Shown in pieces: positions 11,689 through 23,483 of a DNA stretch of 64,000 nucleotides. The translations under genes and the position numbers were made by a program. This DNA comes from Lithospermum erythrorhizon. Lineage: Eukaryota > Streptophyta > Magnoliopsida > Boraginales > Boraginaceae. Location of the stretch: the NCBI GenBank assembly GCA_019722365.1, contig JADFUC010002334.1, positions 62,001-126,000 of the forward strand, given 5' to 3'. Position 1 is the stretch's first letter. Each line of letters opens with the position of its first letter. Under the pieces are notes generated by a model. That model saw only the letters and a list, made by a program, of their open reading frames with translations. It searched no databases and was not told the origin of the DNA.

Positions 11689-13919
11689 CATTTGAGGCCG
11701 GTGACTATGTTTTGAGGGATTATGATGGCATTAATGGCTACAAGCAATGAATGGGTGCTTGGAAACATCTTTATTGAAGAAGAAATCAAGCAGCATATAA
11801 GCCTTTAGAAGCTTAAACTTGGAGATTCTTTTGTATAATACTTTACATCAAAGTTGCATTGAAGAAGATGTTTATCAAACATCCTCTTAACCCTCCACTT
11901 TGAGATACCCTTTAACAGGCAAAATACACTCATTATTATGTATTCTGATTCTCTCAATTTTTATTAGTTTTGGATATGTGGGACTTTGATTCTGTCTACT
12001 AGCATTTGACAAAATTCCTGAGTTTATAAAATAGTGTTCTTGCATCTTTGAAAGGTCAATTATGTGATAATATAACTCATGAACAAAGTATTCAATGATC
12101 ATCACCACTATAATTCTCCTAGAATTGTCATCAAACGAGTCATCAATAGTATAAAATTATTTAGTGTGTATTTTGAAACAACTAAGTAAGAAGATATTAC
12201 GCTGCACGCAGCAATTTTACCCATTTCAGAATGACCACCGCCATACGTTATTAATTTCTTAAATTTATAACAAATGATGACTTCAATGTATAATTACTTC
12301 TACATATAATTGTCCTTAGTTGAAATTAATATTTTAGTAATAATTTTAATTTAAACTTTCAATATTGTTTTATCCTTTAATAGTTTATATTTTGTATCTT
12401 AAAATAGAATTAAGGAAATACTTATATAATACTCCTTATATATCAATCTGGAGTATTGTATATAGTAATATAACATATAGATAATAATTATTTTTACTTT
12501 GAATCAAACTTCGTATTTTTATTGAAACGAATGCACTTTATAGGTGTCATGGCTAATCAATAAGGCTTAGTATGGTTGTTATATTGTTACATAAATAAAT
12601 TCATATCAATGTAATAAACTAATTAGTATGCATGACAATTTCAATTTCATAATAGAAATGTCGTATATCTCTTTTACTCAATTAAAAAAGTTTCTATAAG
12701 TCTTTAGTTATAAAATAATATCAAATATTATCGAGTTAATAATTGAAAAATAGCGAGTCATTATAATTGAATTATGATAAAGTAAATAATGTGTTATGTG
12801 TGATAATCAATTGGTGTGATCGATAGAGCATAACGACTACTTTCACCATAAAAATTCTTAATTTTAATATTTTTATAATCAAAATAATTTACATTAGTAT
12901 GTGTGTCATGCATGTACAAAAAAATTGAATATATTACATATAAGTCATATATAATTACATACAAGGATATCTTTTCGATCTTTTTAGAGGATCAATTATA
13001 TGATCGAGAAAATTATTACAATGAAAAAATTAGTATATATTGATGTCATAAGTTATGTCTTTTATTTTGAGTTAAGAACTAATGTAACCTAACATTGAAC
13101 TTATATTGACTCAGAATAACTTTTAATTTGTATTTTATTTTATATTACTTCATGGAGTCTAATAATTAAATTTATGTTGTATAAATAATGTTGTTAATTC
13201 ATTTTAACTTTATCTTTGGCCTTGATCCTTATGATTTCACAATTTATAAAAAAAATAGTCCTAAGATACACATATATTATTAACACTTTATTAATGCTTA
13301 GCTATTGAGTATTATATATAGTCTCTATCTTAAAACAAAAATTAAAGAAATGATTTCATAATGCATACTTATTGAAAGTATTAGACATAAATAAAAGATG
13401 TGATAATTATACATTACTAAATAAATAAACATACATATATACAAAGGAAAATAAATAACTCCAGAATCTTTAACAATTAATCATATATATGAATGTAGTT
13501 ACATATATAGTCTCTAACTTGGCATGCGACCATATTTATCGATTTTTATTGAAGAAATAATGTTGGATTGAACACCAATCCTCAACCATCTCAATGTTTG
13601 TTTTTGTTAGAATGAACTATTGAGAATAAAAAAAAATAAGTGAAGAATTATTTCAGGTACTAAAACTTACATTAATAGTCTCAACTTCAAAATAACATTC
13701 TCACGATTGCTCAATTGTATTTTTGTCTTACAAAACCCAGAGACGGCGGAAAAAAAGTCATGTTAGTCGGAGAGGCAATCAAATGTTTTTGTAACAAGCT
13801 TATTCTAAAGTTTCAGATTGGCTTGATAAAAATTTTAAATCGAATTTGATGAAAAGATAATAGAGAATGAATTTGGCCAGAAATAAAGTTAAATCGAATT
13901 TAACATTAAAAAGTTTTCA
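11689..13919. other. AT-rich spacer, 3' of MATE gene
   Basis: The first 150-200 bases are presumably the MATE 3' UTR. Beyond that the sequence is AT-rich with no coding frame, splice pattern or clear terminal repeats. Confidence 0.5.
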
Positions 13920-15570
13920 AGGTGAACTCCAAAGAGTGTCTTTAACTCTAATCTATTTCAAGTTTATTTTGTTTCTACTTCCTCATTATTTTAAAATTAT
14001 TATTTTTAATTTTTATTACCATCAATTATTATAGGTTTTAAAGCTAAGAGTTATTTTGAATAATGATTGAATCTTATATGGCTCTTTATAAACATTTTAT
14101 ATGTTACAATTAGATTTTTAAATTTCATAAATATTTTATTATTATTATTATAGCTTTTAAGGAACTTTTAAAATAATAATATTATTTTATTGACTCTCAT
14201 TATTTAATTTCAGTGGATTAATAGGTTTTTAGAGTCGACCATTGTTTTAATGGGCATTAACCTTTTAAAAATCAGCTTCAATTTTATCTCGAATATAAAT
14301 TCTATATAATACCAAATACTAGGCATTATGAAAGTGTTTGTAAATGTTTAAGGACTAATTTTATAAATTGCGAACGCAAGTATAAAAATCAAAGGTAAAG
14401 CTTAAAATGAATTAACAACATTATTATTACAACATAATTTTTAATTATTAGACTTCGCATTATTATATGCAAATAACCTATGAACTAAAGCATATAAGTT
14501 AATATGTCTCCACAAGCATGTTATTTAGTTGAAATGTATCAGGAATTATGGTAGTTTTAAGAATGAATGAATATCAAAATTCACAAGAATTCTAGAAAGC
14601 ATTTTAACTTCCTCAATTTATCGACTATCCCTTATTTCGAGTTATTTGTTTACTCTCATTATTTTTAAACTATATTTTATTTATCAATTATTATTATAGT
14701 TTTTAAACTTGAATCTTATTTTATAATTATCAATATTTATTATTTATAAATTATTTTAGCTCTCAACTTATGTTATATTCAATTTTAACCCTCATAAATA
14801 TTTTATTATTATTATTGTAAATTTTAAAGCTAAATGTTATTTATTTATAGACTTATTATTTTCTATCTAATGAAGTTAATAGGAGTTAAAACCTCCAGAA
14901 CTCCCCAAGAAAAGGACAGAACTCTAATTTATTGACTATCCTAATTTCTCAAGTTTATTTTGTTTACTCACATTTTTAAAATTATTATTTTAATTGTCCT
15001 TATTATCAATTATTATAGATTTTAAAGCTAAAGTTATTATTTAAAACATGATAGAATCTTATAATTTTTATAATTATTTTAACTCTCAACTTATTTTATG
15101 ATCAGATTTTATTATTATTGTAAATTTCATAAATATTTTATTATTATTGTAAATTTTGAAGCTAAATGTTATTTTTTAAATGTTATTTATTTATAGACTC
15201 TCATTATTTAATTCACGTAATTAATAGGAGTTAAAACTCTTGTAACTCCAAGAGGTGTCTTAACTCTAATTTATTTTCTCTCATTATTTCTCAAGTTATT
15301 TACTTACTCCTTTACATTTTTATAATTATTATTTTTAATTGTCATTATATCACTATTAGCAGATTTTAAGGCTAAAAAGTTATTTGAATAATGATTGAAT
15401 AATATATGACTCTTTATAATAACTTTAACTCGAACTTATTTTACAATTAGATTTATAAATTTCATAAGATTATTATTATCAGAAGCTTTTAAGAATTTTT
15501 TTTTAAAAAATCTATAGTATTTCATCGATTCAATTATTTAATTCTAGTGATTGATAGATTTTTTTGAGCT
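13920..15570. repeat. Four diverged copies of a ~330-bp AT-rich tandem repeat
   Basis: Repeating landmarks occur in the same order: aactcc(a)aga..., ctctaattta, ctcaagtttatt, attatttttaattg, attttaaagcta, tcaacttatttta, ttcataaatattttatt, and aataggagttaaaac. Copies run approximately 13920-14240, 14590-14894, 14895-15237 and 15238-15570. About 350 unrelated bases separate the first from the second. The last three abut. Copies vary in length by internal indels. No ORF is present. Confidence 0.65.
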
Positions 15571-16095
15571 AACCTTTGTTTTAATAAGTATTGAACCTTT
15601 TCAAATTATTTTTATCTATTTTATTATTAACTCTAAAGTTAATTTTTAGGTCCCATTATTTTTAATTATTTTTTAAGTTCTATTATTTTAATTATTATAA
15701 CTTCTCTTAAAAAATAAAGATATCATTTTTTTAATTAATGCTATTTTTTATTCTAATTAATTATATAGTTTTCTACTATTGTTTTGTATCATTTATTCAA
15801 ATGATTCTTAACTATAATTTTTTAACTATTTTATTTTCCAACAATCTCTATTGTTTTAATAGATTCATGGGAAAATAATTAATATTTTTTCTTAATTTTT
15901 CATAATTATACAATACAAATAAAAATATCTCATCTGCAAAGTTCCAAGTCTTCGATAATTAACGTCAGGAGACCTGATCCAAGTCAATTGTTGTCTGTGA
16001 AACGTTACGGAATTTTAAAATAACATTTCCAATATAATATTAACATTTCCATCAAACCATTCAAAATCTTGATATTTCACACAAAGAAGAAGAAG
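15571..16095. other. Upstream region of the receptor kinase
   Basis: AT-rich and non-coding, presumably containing the promoter and 5' leader of the receptor kinase. No unambiguous TATA box or cis element could be picked from the A/T background. Confidence 0.4.
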
Positions 16096-19000
16096 ATGAT
16101 GAAATCCTCTGCATGCTCATGCATGTTTATGATCCTCACCATCTTCTTGATACCAATTTCTGAAGCAGATGAAATCCCACTTGGCTCCACACTTTCAGCT
16201 TCAAACCCAAACTCCAAATGGTCTTCTTCCCCAAACAAAACCTTCACCTTCACCTTCATTCCTGGAACCAAGCTAGGCCCTAGAGCCACCTCCCCCTCTG
16301 CCTACTACGCTGCGATCCTCTACGATGACAATGTGCCCATCTGGGTAGCTTCCTCATCTGGTGGGGTACCTTTACCGGCTGATTCCACAGCTACACTCAA
16401 TCTTGCCACCAATGGCAACCTCGTCCTCCGCAACGGCACCACCAGCTCCGTCGTGTGGCAGTACATCTCTGTCATCGGTTCTGTTCAATTCGCCACCTTA
16501 GACGAATCAGGTAACTTGAACCCCCCAGGGCACCTGACAAGGTTTGAACTCCAGACCTTACAAACAGGGTTAATGACTTTTCCATTTCAACTATTGATAA
16601 CACATTTCAATTTCTCAATTTTTTATCAGTCATTTTGTTTGATGGAAAGTGGCATTTAAGTTTGCATCGATAATATAAAATATTACTATATGTAAATATG
16701 TAATTTAGCAGTAAAAGTGAAGTGTGATGATTGGAGTTTTAAAAATCACTATCCAAAATTTATTATATTGTCTAAAATTTATTTTTATATGCTATGGAGT
16801 CAAATATTTTATATTTTTCGGTTTTTGGGTATACTGGAATAAATTAAAATGACTCGTTACATTATATGATATTCTTATCTATTATGAAGTAGTAGTAGAT
16901 AGTATTTGCACTTCATTCTTATGTCAATTCAGGAATATCCCTATTATTTCAGGGTAAGGTTGTTTGATGCATTCTATGTACAACTAAAACAACCCCCTCC
17001 CGAAACAGGTAACTTCATCCTCAAGAACTCTTCCAATTCTAGCACATGGTCGACGTTTGATAATCCCACGGATACTCTAGTTCCAACTCAAAATTTTACT
17101 CAGTACCAAACATTGAGATCTGGGGATTACTCATTTAGGATCTTGAACAATGGAAATTTAACTCTGATATGGGGTAATATCATTAGATATTCCAATTCCG
17201 GGTTCAATTCTTCAATCAATTTGACATCACATAGTTTAGTTATAAGTATGATGTCAATCGGGGCACTGTCTGCTTATGATCCCTCACTTTTGTTAGATAA
17301 ACAAATGGTTTTCAGCAGTGATTACGCTGAAGCTGGGGATATTTTAAGGTTCTTGAGGTTAGATAATGATGGGAACTTGAGGATATATAGCTCAAAGAGA
17401 GGGAGTGGTTTCATAAATGCGAGATGGTCAGCAGTAGGTGATCAGTGTGAAGTTTTTGGGTATTGTGGAAACTATGGAATATGTAGTTACAGCAAGACTG
17501 GTCCTGTTTGTAAGTGTGCCTCCGAGAACTTTGAGTTCGTTGACAAAAATGATAGGAGGAAAGGGTGTATGAGGAAAGTGGATCTTCGCAATTGTTTGGC
17601 CAACGCAATCACGGTTCAGCTGGATCATACTGTGTTCTTGACCTATTATCCAGAAGATGATCCAGAAACTCAATATTCCGATACCTTTAGTATTGGAATA
17701 TCTGCATGTTCGCTAAACTGTCTAGCGACTAGTTCTTGTGTGGCTTCCACAGCTGTGGGTGATGGGTCGGGGTCTTGCTATTTGAAGGTGAGTGAAGAGA
17801 TAAATTTCGTCAGTGCTTATCAGTCGCCAAGGCTTGCTAGTACCTCATTTATGAAGATTTGTGGGCCACTAAATTTGAGTCATGAGTCCGAGGACAAGGT
17901 CAGTCGAAGGTCAAAACTGCAGAGTGTTGGTTTAATAGTACTGGTCACTGTGCTTGTTTTGATTGTACTACAGGGTGGTTTGTGGTGTTGGTATTTAAGG
18001 GGTAGATCAAACTTTTCAGCATTGTCATCTAAGTACACACTGAATGAGTATGGCTCTGGTGCTCCAGTTCAATTCTCATATAAGGAGCTCCAAACAGCAA
18101 CCAAAGGATTCAAGGAGAAGGAGAATCTTGGGGCAAAAGGATCTGGATCTGTGTACAGAGGAGTTCTTGCTGATAGACGAGTTGTTGCTATAAAGCAGCT
18201 AGCAGGAATCAAGCAGGGCGAGAAGCAATTCAAGATGGAGATCGCTACCATTAGTAGCACTCACCATGTAAATTTGGTTAGAACAATTGGTTTTTGCTCA
18301 GAAGGGCGCAAGAGACTAATTGTATACGAGTTCATTAAAAATGGTTCTCTTGACAAACATCTCTTTCCAGGAGAGAAGGCTGGTAAGCTTCTGTCCTGGA
18401 AAGAGAGGTATAACATTGCTTTAGGGGTTGCAAGAGGAGTCACATACCTTCATGAGGAGTGTCGAGATTGCATTCTGCACTGTGATCTAAAGCCTGAAAA
18501 CATTCTCTTGGATGAACATTACAATGCCAAAGTTTCTGATTTTGGTCTTGGAAAACTCCTACATCCAAATTGTCTCAGTAATGCTGCTGTCTTGACAAAT
18601 GCAAGGGGAGGTTATTCGGCTCCCAACGAATGGTCACTGAGAAGAACTTCAAAATCAGATGTGTATAGTTTTGGAATGATTTTGCTGGAAATGGTGAGTG
18701 GTAGGAGGAATCTTGATGTAGTATCAGAAACAAGTGAAACTAAAGTTTCTGTTTGGGCTTCTGAAGAGTTTGCAAATGGTAATATGCTGGCAATCATTGA
18801 TACGAGGCTGTACTTGAATGAAATTGACATGGAGCAAGTGAGAAGAGCTATTCAGGTATGTTTTTTGTGCATCCAAGAGCAACCATCTCAAAGGCCAATC
18901 ATGAGTAAGGTAGTTCAGATGCTTGAGGGCATTTCCAAAATTGAAAAACCCTTGCCAGCCGCGAGGGCCATGAAGAAGGGCTCGTCTGGTAGAATCCGTA

Positions 19001-19143
19001 GGCATTCAAACAGGGTCAGTTCTTATTCTATGTTGATAGAATCAGCGAGTATAGCACCCTCAACATCGTTGTTACATACTTCGCGAATGTCATCTTTTTC
19101 CTCGGCCAAGAACTTGCAGCGAGCATCTTCTTCACTTTTATGA
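16096..19143 (+). CDS. G-type lectin S-receptor-like Ser/Thr protein kinase
   Basis: Single-pass surface receptor kinase. Exons 16096-16510 and 17009-19143 join to 849 aa. Order in the spliced protein: signal peptide (aa 1-24), bulb-type lectin domain (about 30-180, spanning the splice junction), EGF-like Cys cluster from aa 285 (CEVFGYCGNYGIC), PAN/apple-like Cys region (about 333-423), membrane helix (about 445-468) and kinase (about 494-790). Kinase residues: Gly loop GAKGSGSVY, Lys534 in VAIK, Asp631 in HCDLKPEN (non-RD type), and DFG at 649. The APE motif reads APNEW, with an extra Asn. ATG 16096 is preferred over an in-frame TTG at 16069, giving MMKSSACSCM at the head of a good signal peptide. 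Relatives of the Arabidopsis At1g34300 type are, as I recall, usually intronless, so the intron is unusual. The ligand is unknown. Confidence 0.9.
16511..17008 (+). other. Intron in lectin domain, bordered by 10-bp direct repeats
   Basis: The string caggtaactt occurs at 16508-16517 and 17006-17015. The left copy gives the donor CAG|GTAACT and the right copy the acceptor CAG|GTAACT. Splicing leaves a single copy and restores DESGNFILKN, exactly the lectin-domain reading. The intron is 498 bp, AT-rich, with stops in all coding continuations. This is what a 488-bp insertion with a 10-bp target duplication would look like if it were spliced out precisely. Terminal inverted repeats were not found; the interior near 16540-16570 contains ggtttgaactcc, which resembles a SINE B box. 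Confidence 0.75.
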
Positions 19144-19591
19144 TCAGATGAAAGATTACTGTAATTGCTTCAGGCCATTGAAGGTTCAGTAACATCAGCA
19201 TATGGCAAGCCATTCTTCAATACAAAAGCAATAACTCTTAAATCAAGATGACTCTAAACCTGCGGCAAAAGGCAGTGATAGCAGTCCATTCTCATCGCTG
19301 CTAAACATTTCTTTTGCAATACCAATTGCCAAAGAGATGCAATATATAGATAGATAGATATATGTTTAGATGTATGTTATGCATGCATGTACACTAAGAG
19401 ACATATGACCGACAAAAAATATTTCAACATATCTTCTGTGGCACTATACTTTTGGTCAATAAATCTTGTTCAATTGTGTGATGAAGACTACCCAATTACA
19501 GTAGAATGTACGGAGAAAATTGGTTAAAAATGTGAATTACAAATTGCAACTAAGATTTAATAAAGTGTAGATCTGCTTACTCCGTATCTGT
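19144..19591. other. 3' flank shared by convergent genes
   Basis: Lies between the stop of the receptor kinase (+) and the stop of the ELMO relic (-). It probably contains the kinase 3' UTR, which includes a short gata run near 19350. No coding signal was seen. Confidence 0.45.
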
Positions 19592-21099
19592 CTATCGTCT
19601 CAATAAATTATATGCACGTAAATCTTTTATACTGGATGTATCTTCCAGTGAGAGCTCACGCTCAAGCTGCGTTCTCGTGGACTTCAGAACTTCCTGAAAA
19701 CAAAAAACAAAAAATATTTGCTTGAAATACCTAACATCTTCAAGAAATACTACCGAGTCTCAGTCTGAGGAATAGCTAAAAAAATAGTGATGCTAAGTTT
19801 CTTACATTGAATTCCATATATGAAGCACGCTTCGCAAGCCATCGGGCGTCCAACATCTCAAATGCTATACAAAAGAGATTATCAAATGCCATATCATCCA
19901 CACTTAGTAATTCCAGAAAACGAATTCCTGCCAGTGTACTAGGTGTTCCTGCAAAAGTGAAGACGAAGAGAGATGAATCCTGCAAAAACAGAACTTAACT
20001 GAAAACGTAAACCTCTGAGTTATTAATATTGAATGTTAAGAATCTAGGCTCCACCCAAAACCAATTGGCAATAGCCTTGGAACTTATAAACAGCATAGTA
20101 TGTGTTGGCATAATCGAGGCATAGGGTCCTCTAATATGAAAGAGGAATTAACCTCAAAGCAATCACTTCATACAGAAACTCAGGATGAACCACGAAAGTG
20201 GAACGACAGGTAGTAAGTACCAATTTAGTTGAAAAATGTTCGAGAGTATGAACTACACGATAGTGTAAGTACCACTTATATAGTATCCTACAAGAATGTG
20301 TTAAGACATACAGATCCCCACCCAGAGCAAAAGATGTGGAAGATCTTTAATTCATCAACAGCTTAGCATCGCTTATACTTTCCGTTCCTGATTGAAGATC
20401 CAACATTTGTACCAGACTACCAGCACAAAGGAAATATTTATACCAGCTACTGCAAAAGGGTACTCCCATTCAGATCTCTCTCCAATTCTCTTACTCAACA
20501 AGTCCTGAAAGGACTCCTGTAACCAATTGAAATATACCAATCAAAATGCAGACAGAATTAGAAGTTTTGGTTGCTACACCAGGATGAAGGAAGTAACTAT
20601 TAGAGGGCCTTCATGTCTAACAATTAGGACTGGTTCATAAGGGTGGAGTATTACATATACCATGAGAACTACTGGTGACTTCTTACTTTTTCAATTGTCC
20701 ATATTTAGCCAGCGGAAAGTTAGACAAAGAATTGTTATTAAACGAGCTGAAAAGAATGATTTCAGTACATAAGGGATTTAAAATACTGGTAATAAAGTCA
20801 CAAGATTAATAAAAAGACAGATTACATAGTTATGACTCGGGTGGAAACTAAATACAAAGCACAGTCAGAATGTACCAACCGGATATGCCTTAGCAAAATA
20901 TATCAGATTCTCTAGTGATATGAAACCTCCACTCCTATAAATTCATTTCATATGAGTACAGAATGTTGCCCAAATTAAATAATTGTGATTAACTTGAAGC
21001 TGATATACCTGAAATCGGTAGAAGGATCAGTCCCCTGCCACCCCATTTCTTTCCAGAGTTCGGATTTCAAAGGTGGGATTTGTCGATCAGGAGTGCATC
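19592..21099 (-). pseudogene. ELMO/CED-12 domain protein, truncated and frameshifted
   Basis: Five exons match the plant ELMO-domain family. On the minus strand they are 21099-21009 (PPLKSELWKEMGWQGTDPST), 20934-20880 (GGFISLENLIYFAKAYP), 20516-20379 (ESFQDLLSKRIGERSEWEYP), 19948-19806 (STLAGIRFLELLSVDDMAFD) and 19693-19592 (EVLKSTRTQLERELSLED, then TAG). Splice sites and phases agree. Two defects were seen. First, no exon encoding the usual N-terminal 80-100 residues was found upstream. Second, exon 20516-20379 has an extra 8 bases at the repeated ctggta (plus-strand taccag, about 20411-20424), shifting frame between ISFVL and VQMLDLQS. ELMO proteins act in small-GTPase signalling in animals; the plant role is poorly defined. 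A sequence error or an alternative upstream exon could rescue it. Confidence 0.75.
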
Positions 21100-22069
21100 C
21101 TAATTTATAATTTATTCTAATATGAAATCGAGGAGTGCATCCTAACAATTATGCCTCGATTCAATTGTTTGAGTGCATCCTGCCACCAAAATATTTATGT
21201 ACCAAATTCATAATTTATTCTATAAAACATAACAAACCTGCCTAAACTTTGTACTGAAGAGATATTTCAGAAGCCAACCACACTCAAACAAGAAAGCATA
21301 TACTCCTTCCATTAGCGATGAAGAGTATGATTACATAGTATTGCAAAATTAGAGTAAGTGCTACAAAGAAAGTAGAGAATATGTTGCCAACAAGAGTTGA
21401 ACCCAAGACCTCCTTGTGAAAGCTTAGGTCAGATCCCATTTTCTTAGGGATGGATACTTCCCTTTTTGGCAATTTCAAAGTTAGTTTTCGGTTTAGTTCA
21501 AATGTAGGAAGATTGAATGGAGGGGGAAAAATCCAGATAATTTGAATTAACCTAAAAAGTATTGAAATTAAACTTCCCTGACAGAAAAAAAGGGACTACA
21601 ACAAGTATGAAGAAAGACAAGTAACCATTGAGTGGAAAAAGGAAATGTATTCCATGAGGTTCCTGCTATGGGTATGGTCCACGGATGATCTGGACCAGAG
21701 TCTATCAGATGCATACTTTTGTTATTGTTACAAGAGACTACGAGAGGTTGTCTGTTTACCAGACTCAAACTCATAACCATGGAGAGAACTTATATTGTCA
21801 CCGGTCCCCACAAGGCTCGCCTTCCAAGTGTTACCGACACTGTTACTCTTCAGCTACTACACTGCTCATTGATAAATTACCCATAGTGGTGTCTTTCTTC
21901 TCTCATTCATGCATCAAGAGCAGATATAATGACAGTAAGTATTTGTGAAACATACACTCATCTCCAGGATATAAACTATTTCATGCATACTAGAACACTC
22001 AAAAGAAGGAAACCACTTTCCCATTAAGTTGTAGCACTCAAGTGATACATTTTATTCAATAAGCAGCTT
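21100..22069. other. Upstream of ELMO relic; short repeated motif
   Basis: No exon recognised. The 11-mer gagtgcatcct occurs three times at about 40-bp spacing (21091-21101, about 21134-21144, about 21171-21181); the first copy overlaps the 5' edge of the most upstream ELMO exon. Around 21400, reading on the minus strand, gggttcaactct resembles a tRNA-derived SINE B box. Confidence 0.4.
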
Positions 22070-22335
22070 GGCTGTCAGCCAGTCTGATTGTCTGAGGCGC
22101 GTCCGGCAGACGTAAGGCTGCTTGGCCCGAGAGTGTGCGCCTACCACGTAAACGGGTTCCGAACCTCGGCGGTGCTACGCACTTTGTTGGGGTGGATTCA
22201 CAGGGGTGTGGTGGTTACCCGTGTGTTACAGGCGACTTATTTGTGACAAGTCGCGTCACGAGGGAAGCGCGTCGGTTCTGCTCATCTGTTGGTGAGGGAG
22301 GCCAATGACGGAGACTAAAATGAAGCGATATCAAT
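22070..22335. repeat. GC-rich island, possible SINE or other short repeat
   Basis: About 260 bp, clearly richer in G+C and CpG than its AT-rich surroundings. It contains a palindromic ggttccgaacc (near 22146-22156), similar to a tRNA B box, and a perfect 7-bp stem gcgactt...aagtcgc near 22231-22253. A run of T's follows at about 22334. No cloverleaf could be drawn, so it is not called a tRNA gene. The 64-codon minus frame across it has no known motif. Confidence 0.4.
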
Positions 22336-23408
22336 TTTTTTTTTAATACAGAATTTTGCCGATAGTGGCTGAGCCATGTTCGTTCTGGGTTAATATAGGA
22401 CGAAAACATACATAAGCATACTAATGCATTGGTAATTTAGCGTAATAAAGCCTTGCATGATGCTCAGCAATCTTTAGAGAATAATATTTTTTTTTGAGAT
22501 GTCAGGGAGTAGTTAGAGATAATGAGAATAGTAATAGTCAATTAAAGGCTGATTTAATGAATCGTAATTATAAGAGTTATCAACAACACCGCCGTTTTTT
22601 CCGTCGATATATAACGGAGGGAGGCAGCGGAGCTGAATTATGGAGATTTTGAAGATCCTTAAAATGAAAGATTTTGTATGTTTTTAATGTCATGGTTCAA
22701 TTTTCTTTGCTGTATAAAAATGGTTTTAATTTTTCAATCTATTTAAAATATGCTTCAATTTTCACTTTATATAAAATATAGTTTCATATTTTCTTTTTTA
22801 ATAATTAAAACTAAAAACTAATAAATTAAGATTTAGGGAATAGTAAATAGTATTTTCATTTTAATTCAAAAAGATAATCTTTGTTAATATAGATATAAAG
22901 TTGTATATTATTACTTATTAGACCTCTTTATCATGAAAGAATATTCCATAAAGTTGGACATAGTGATATAATAATATTGATACGATTTTAGCAGGGAATG
23001 CACGTTGGAATTCTCCGCATTGCAAATCTTAAAACCTTGGACTCCTTATTAAGATTTTCAATTCATTTTAATTAAGTAACATTTTGTTTTTCATATTACT
23101 AGTATATTTTTCGGTTGGGTAAATTTAAAGTTCATATTATTTCTTCAAAGGCCACCTGCCCTCTTCTTTTGGTCTGGCTAAAATAAATTTAGGAGATGAT
23201 GCGATAACGCCGTCGAGTTAATGAGGGTAAATGTGAAACTGATGCAGCATGAGCAGGGGAACCGACCAAGAGTATGATAAAGGATAAAGTTCTTATTATT
23301 AAATTTGTCTTTAAAATAGTTTTGTAATTTTCTACTATAATATAACAAAAGAATAATTAATGGTGAAATATTAATGGTCAAATATGAATAGGAAAAAATG
23401 AAAACACT
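22336..23408. other. Intergenic region upstream of KDPG aldolase
   Basis: AT-rich; no coding frame or repeat boundary recognised. It should include the aldolase promoter. Confidence 0.4.
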
Positions 23409-23416
23409 ATAAAAGT
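23409..23416 (+). promoter_or_regulatory. Probable TATA box of the KDPG aldolase gene
   Basis: tataaaag lies 68 bases before the ATG at 23484, which would give a short leader of roughly 35-45 bases. Position and sequence fit a plant core promoter, but the transcription start is not visible. Confidence 0.5.
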
Positions 23417-23483
23417 GAATTGGATAGAGTATCTTAAAGAAATTTTGGCAGAGGAGTAGCAGCATCCTTGTTGATTCCCAGAC

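Noticed and set aside
16069..16095. Upstream start of the receptor kinase at 16069
   Set aside because: It is TTG and adds Lys-rich residues ahead of a good signal peptide; ATG 16096 is the natural start.
16906..17008. Apparent start of a 745-codon frame at 16906
   Set aside because: The frame opens with TTG inside the intron. The real reading joins 16510 to 17009, giving the continuous lectin domain.
16953..17008. Alternative acceptor attatttcag at 16952
   Set aside because: It has a better pyrimidine tract but puts exon 2 out of frame with exon 1; 17008 restores the family sequence exactly.
17411..19005. Minus-strand frames of 60-93 codons
   Set aside because: Antisense shadows of the receptor kinase coding region.
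21091..21181. CRISPR-like spaced repeats
   Set aside because: Only three 11-bp units in a plant nuclear intron region; no array and no cas genes.
22077..22170. tRNA gene
   Set aside because: A B-box-like string is present, but no acceptor stem or full cloverleaf can be drawn.
22215..22409. 64-codon minus frame over the GC-rich island
   Set aside because: No motif, no splice context, and part of it is a poly-T run; better seen as part of a short repeat.
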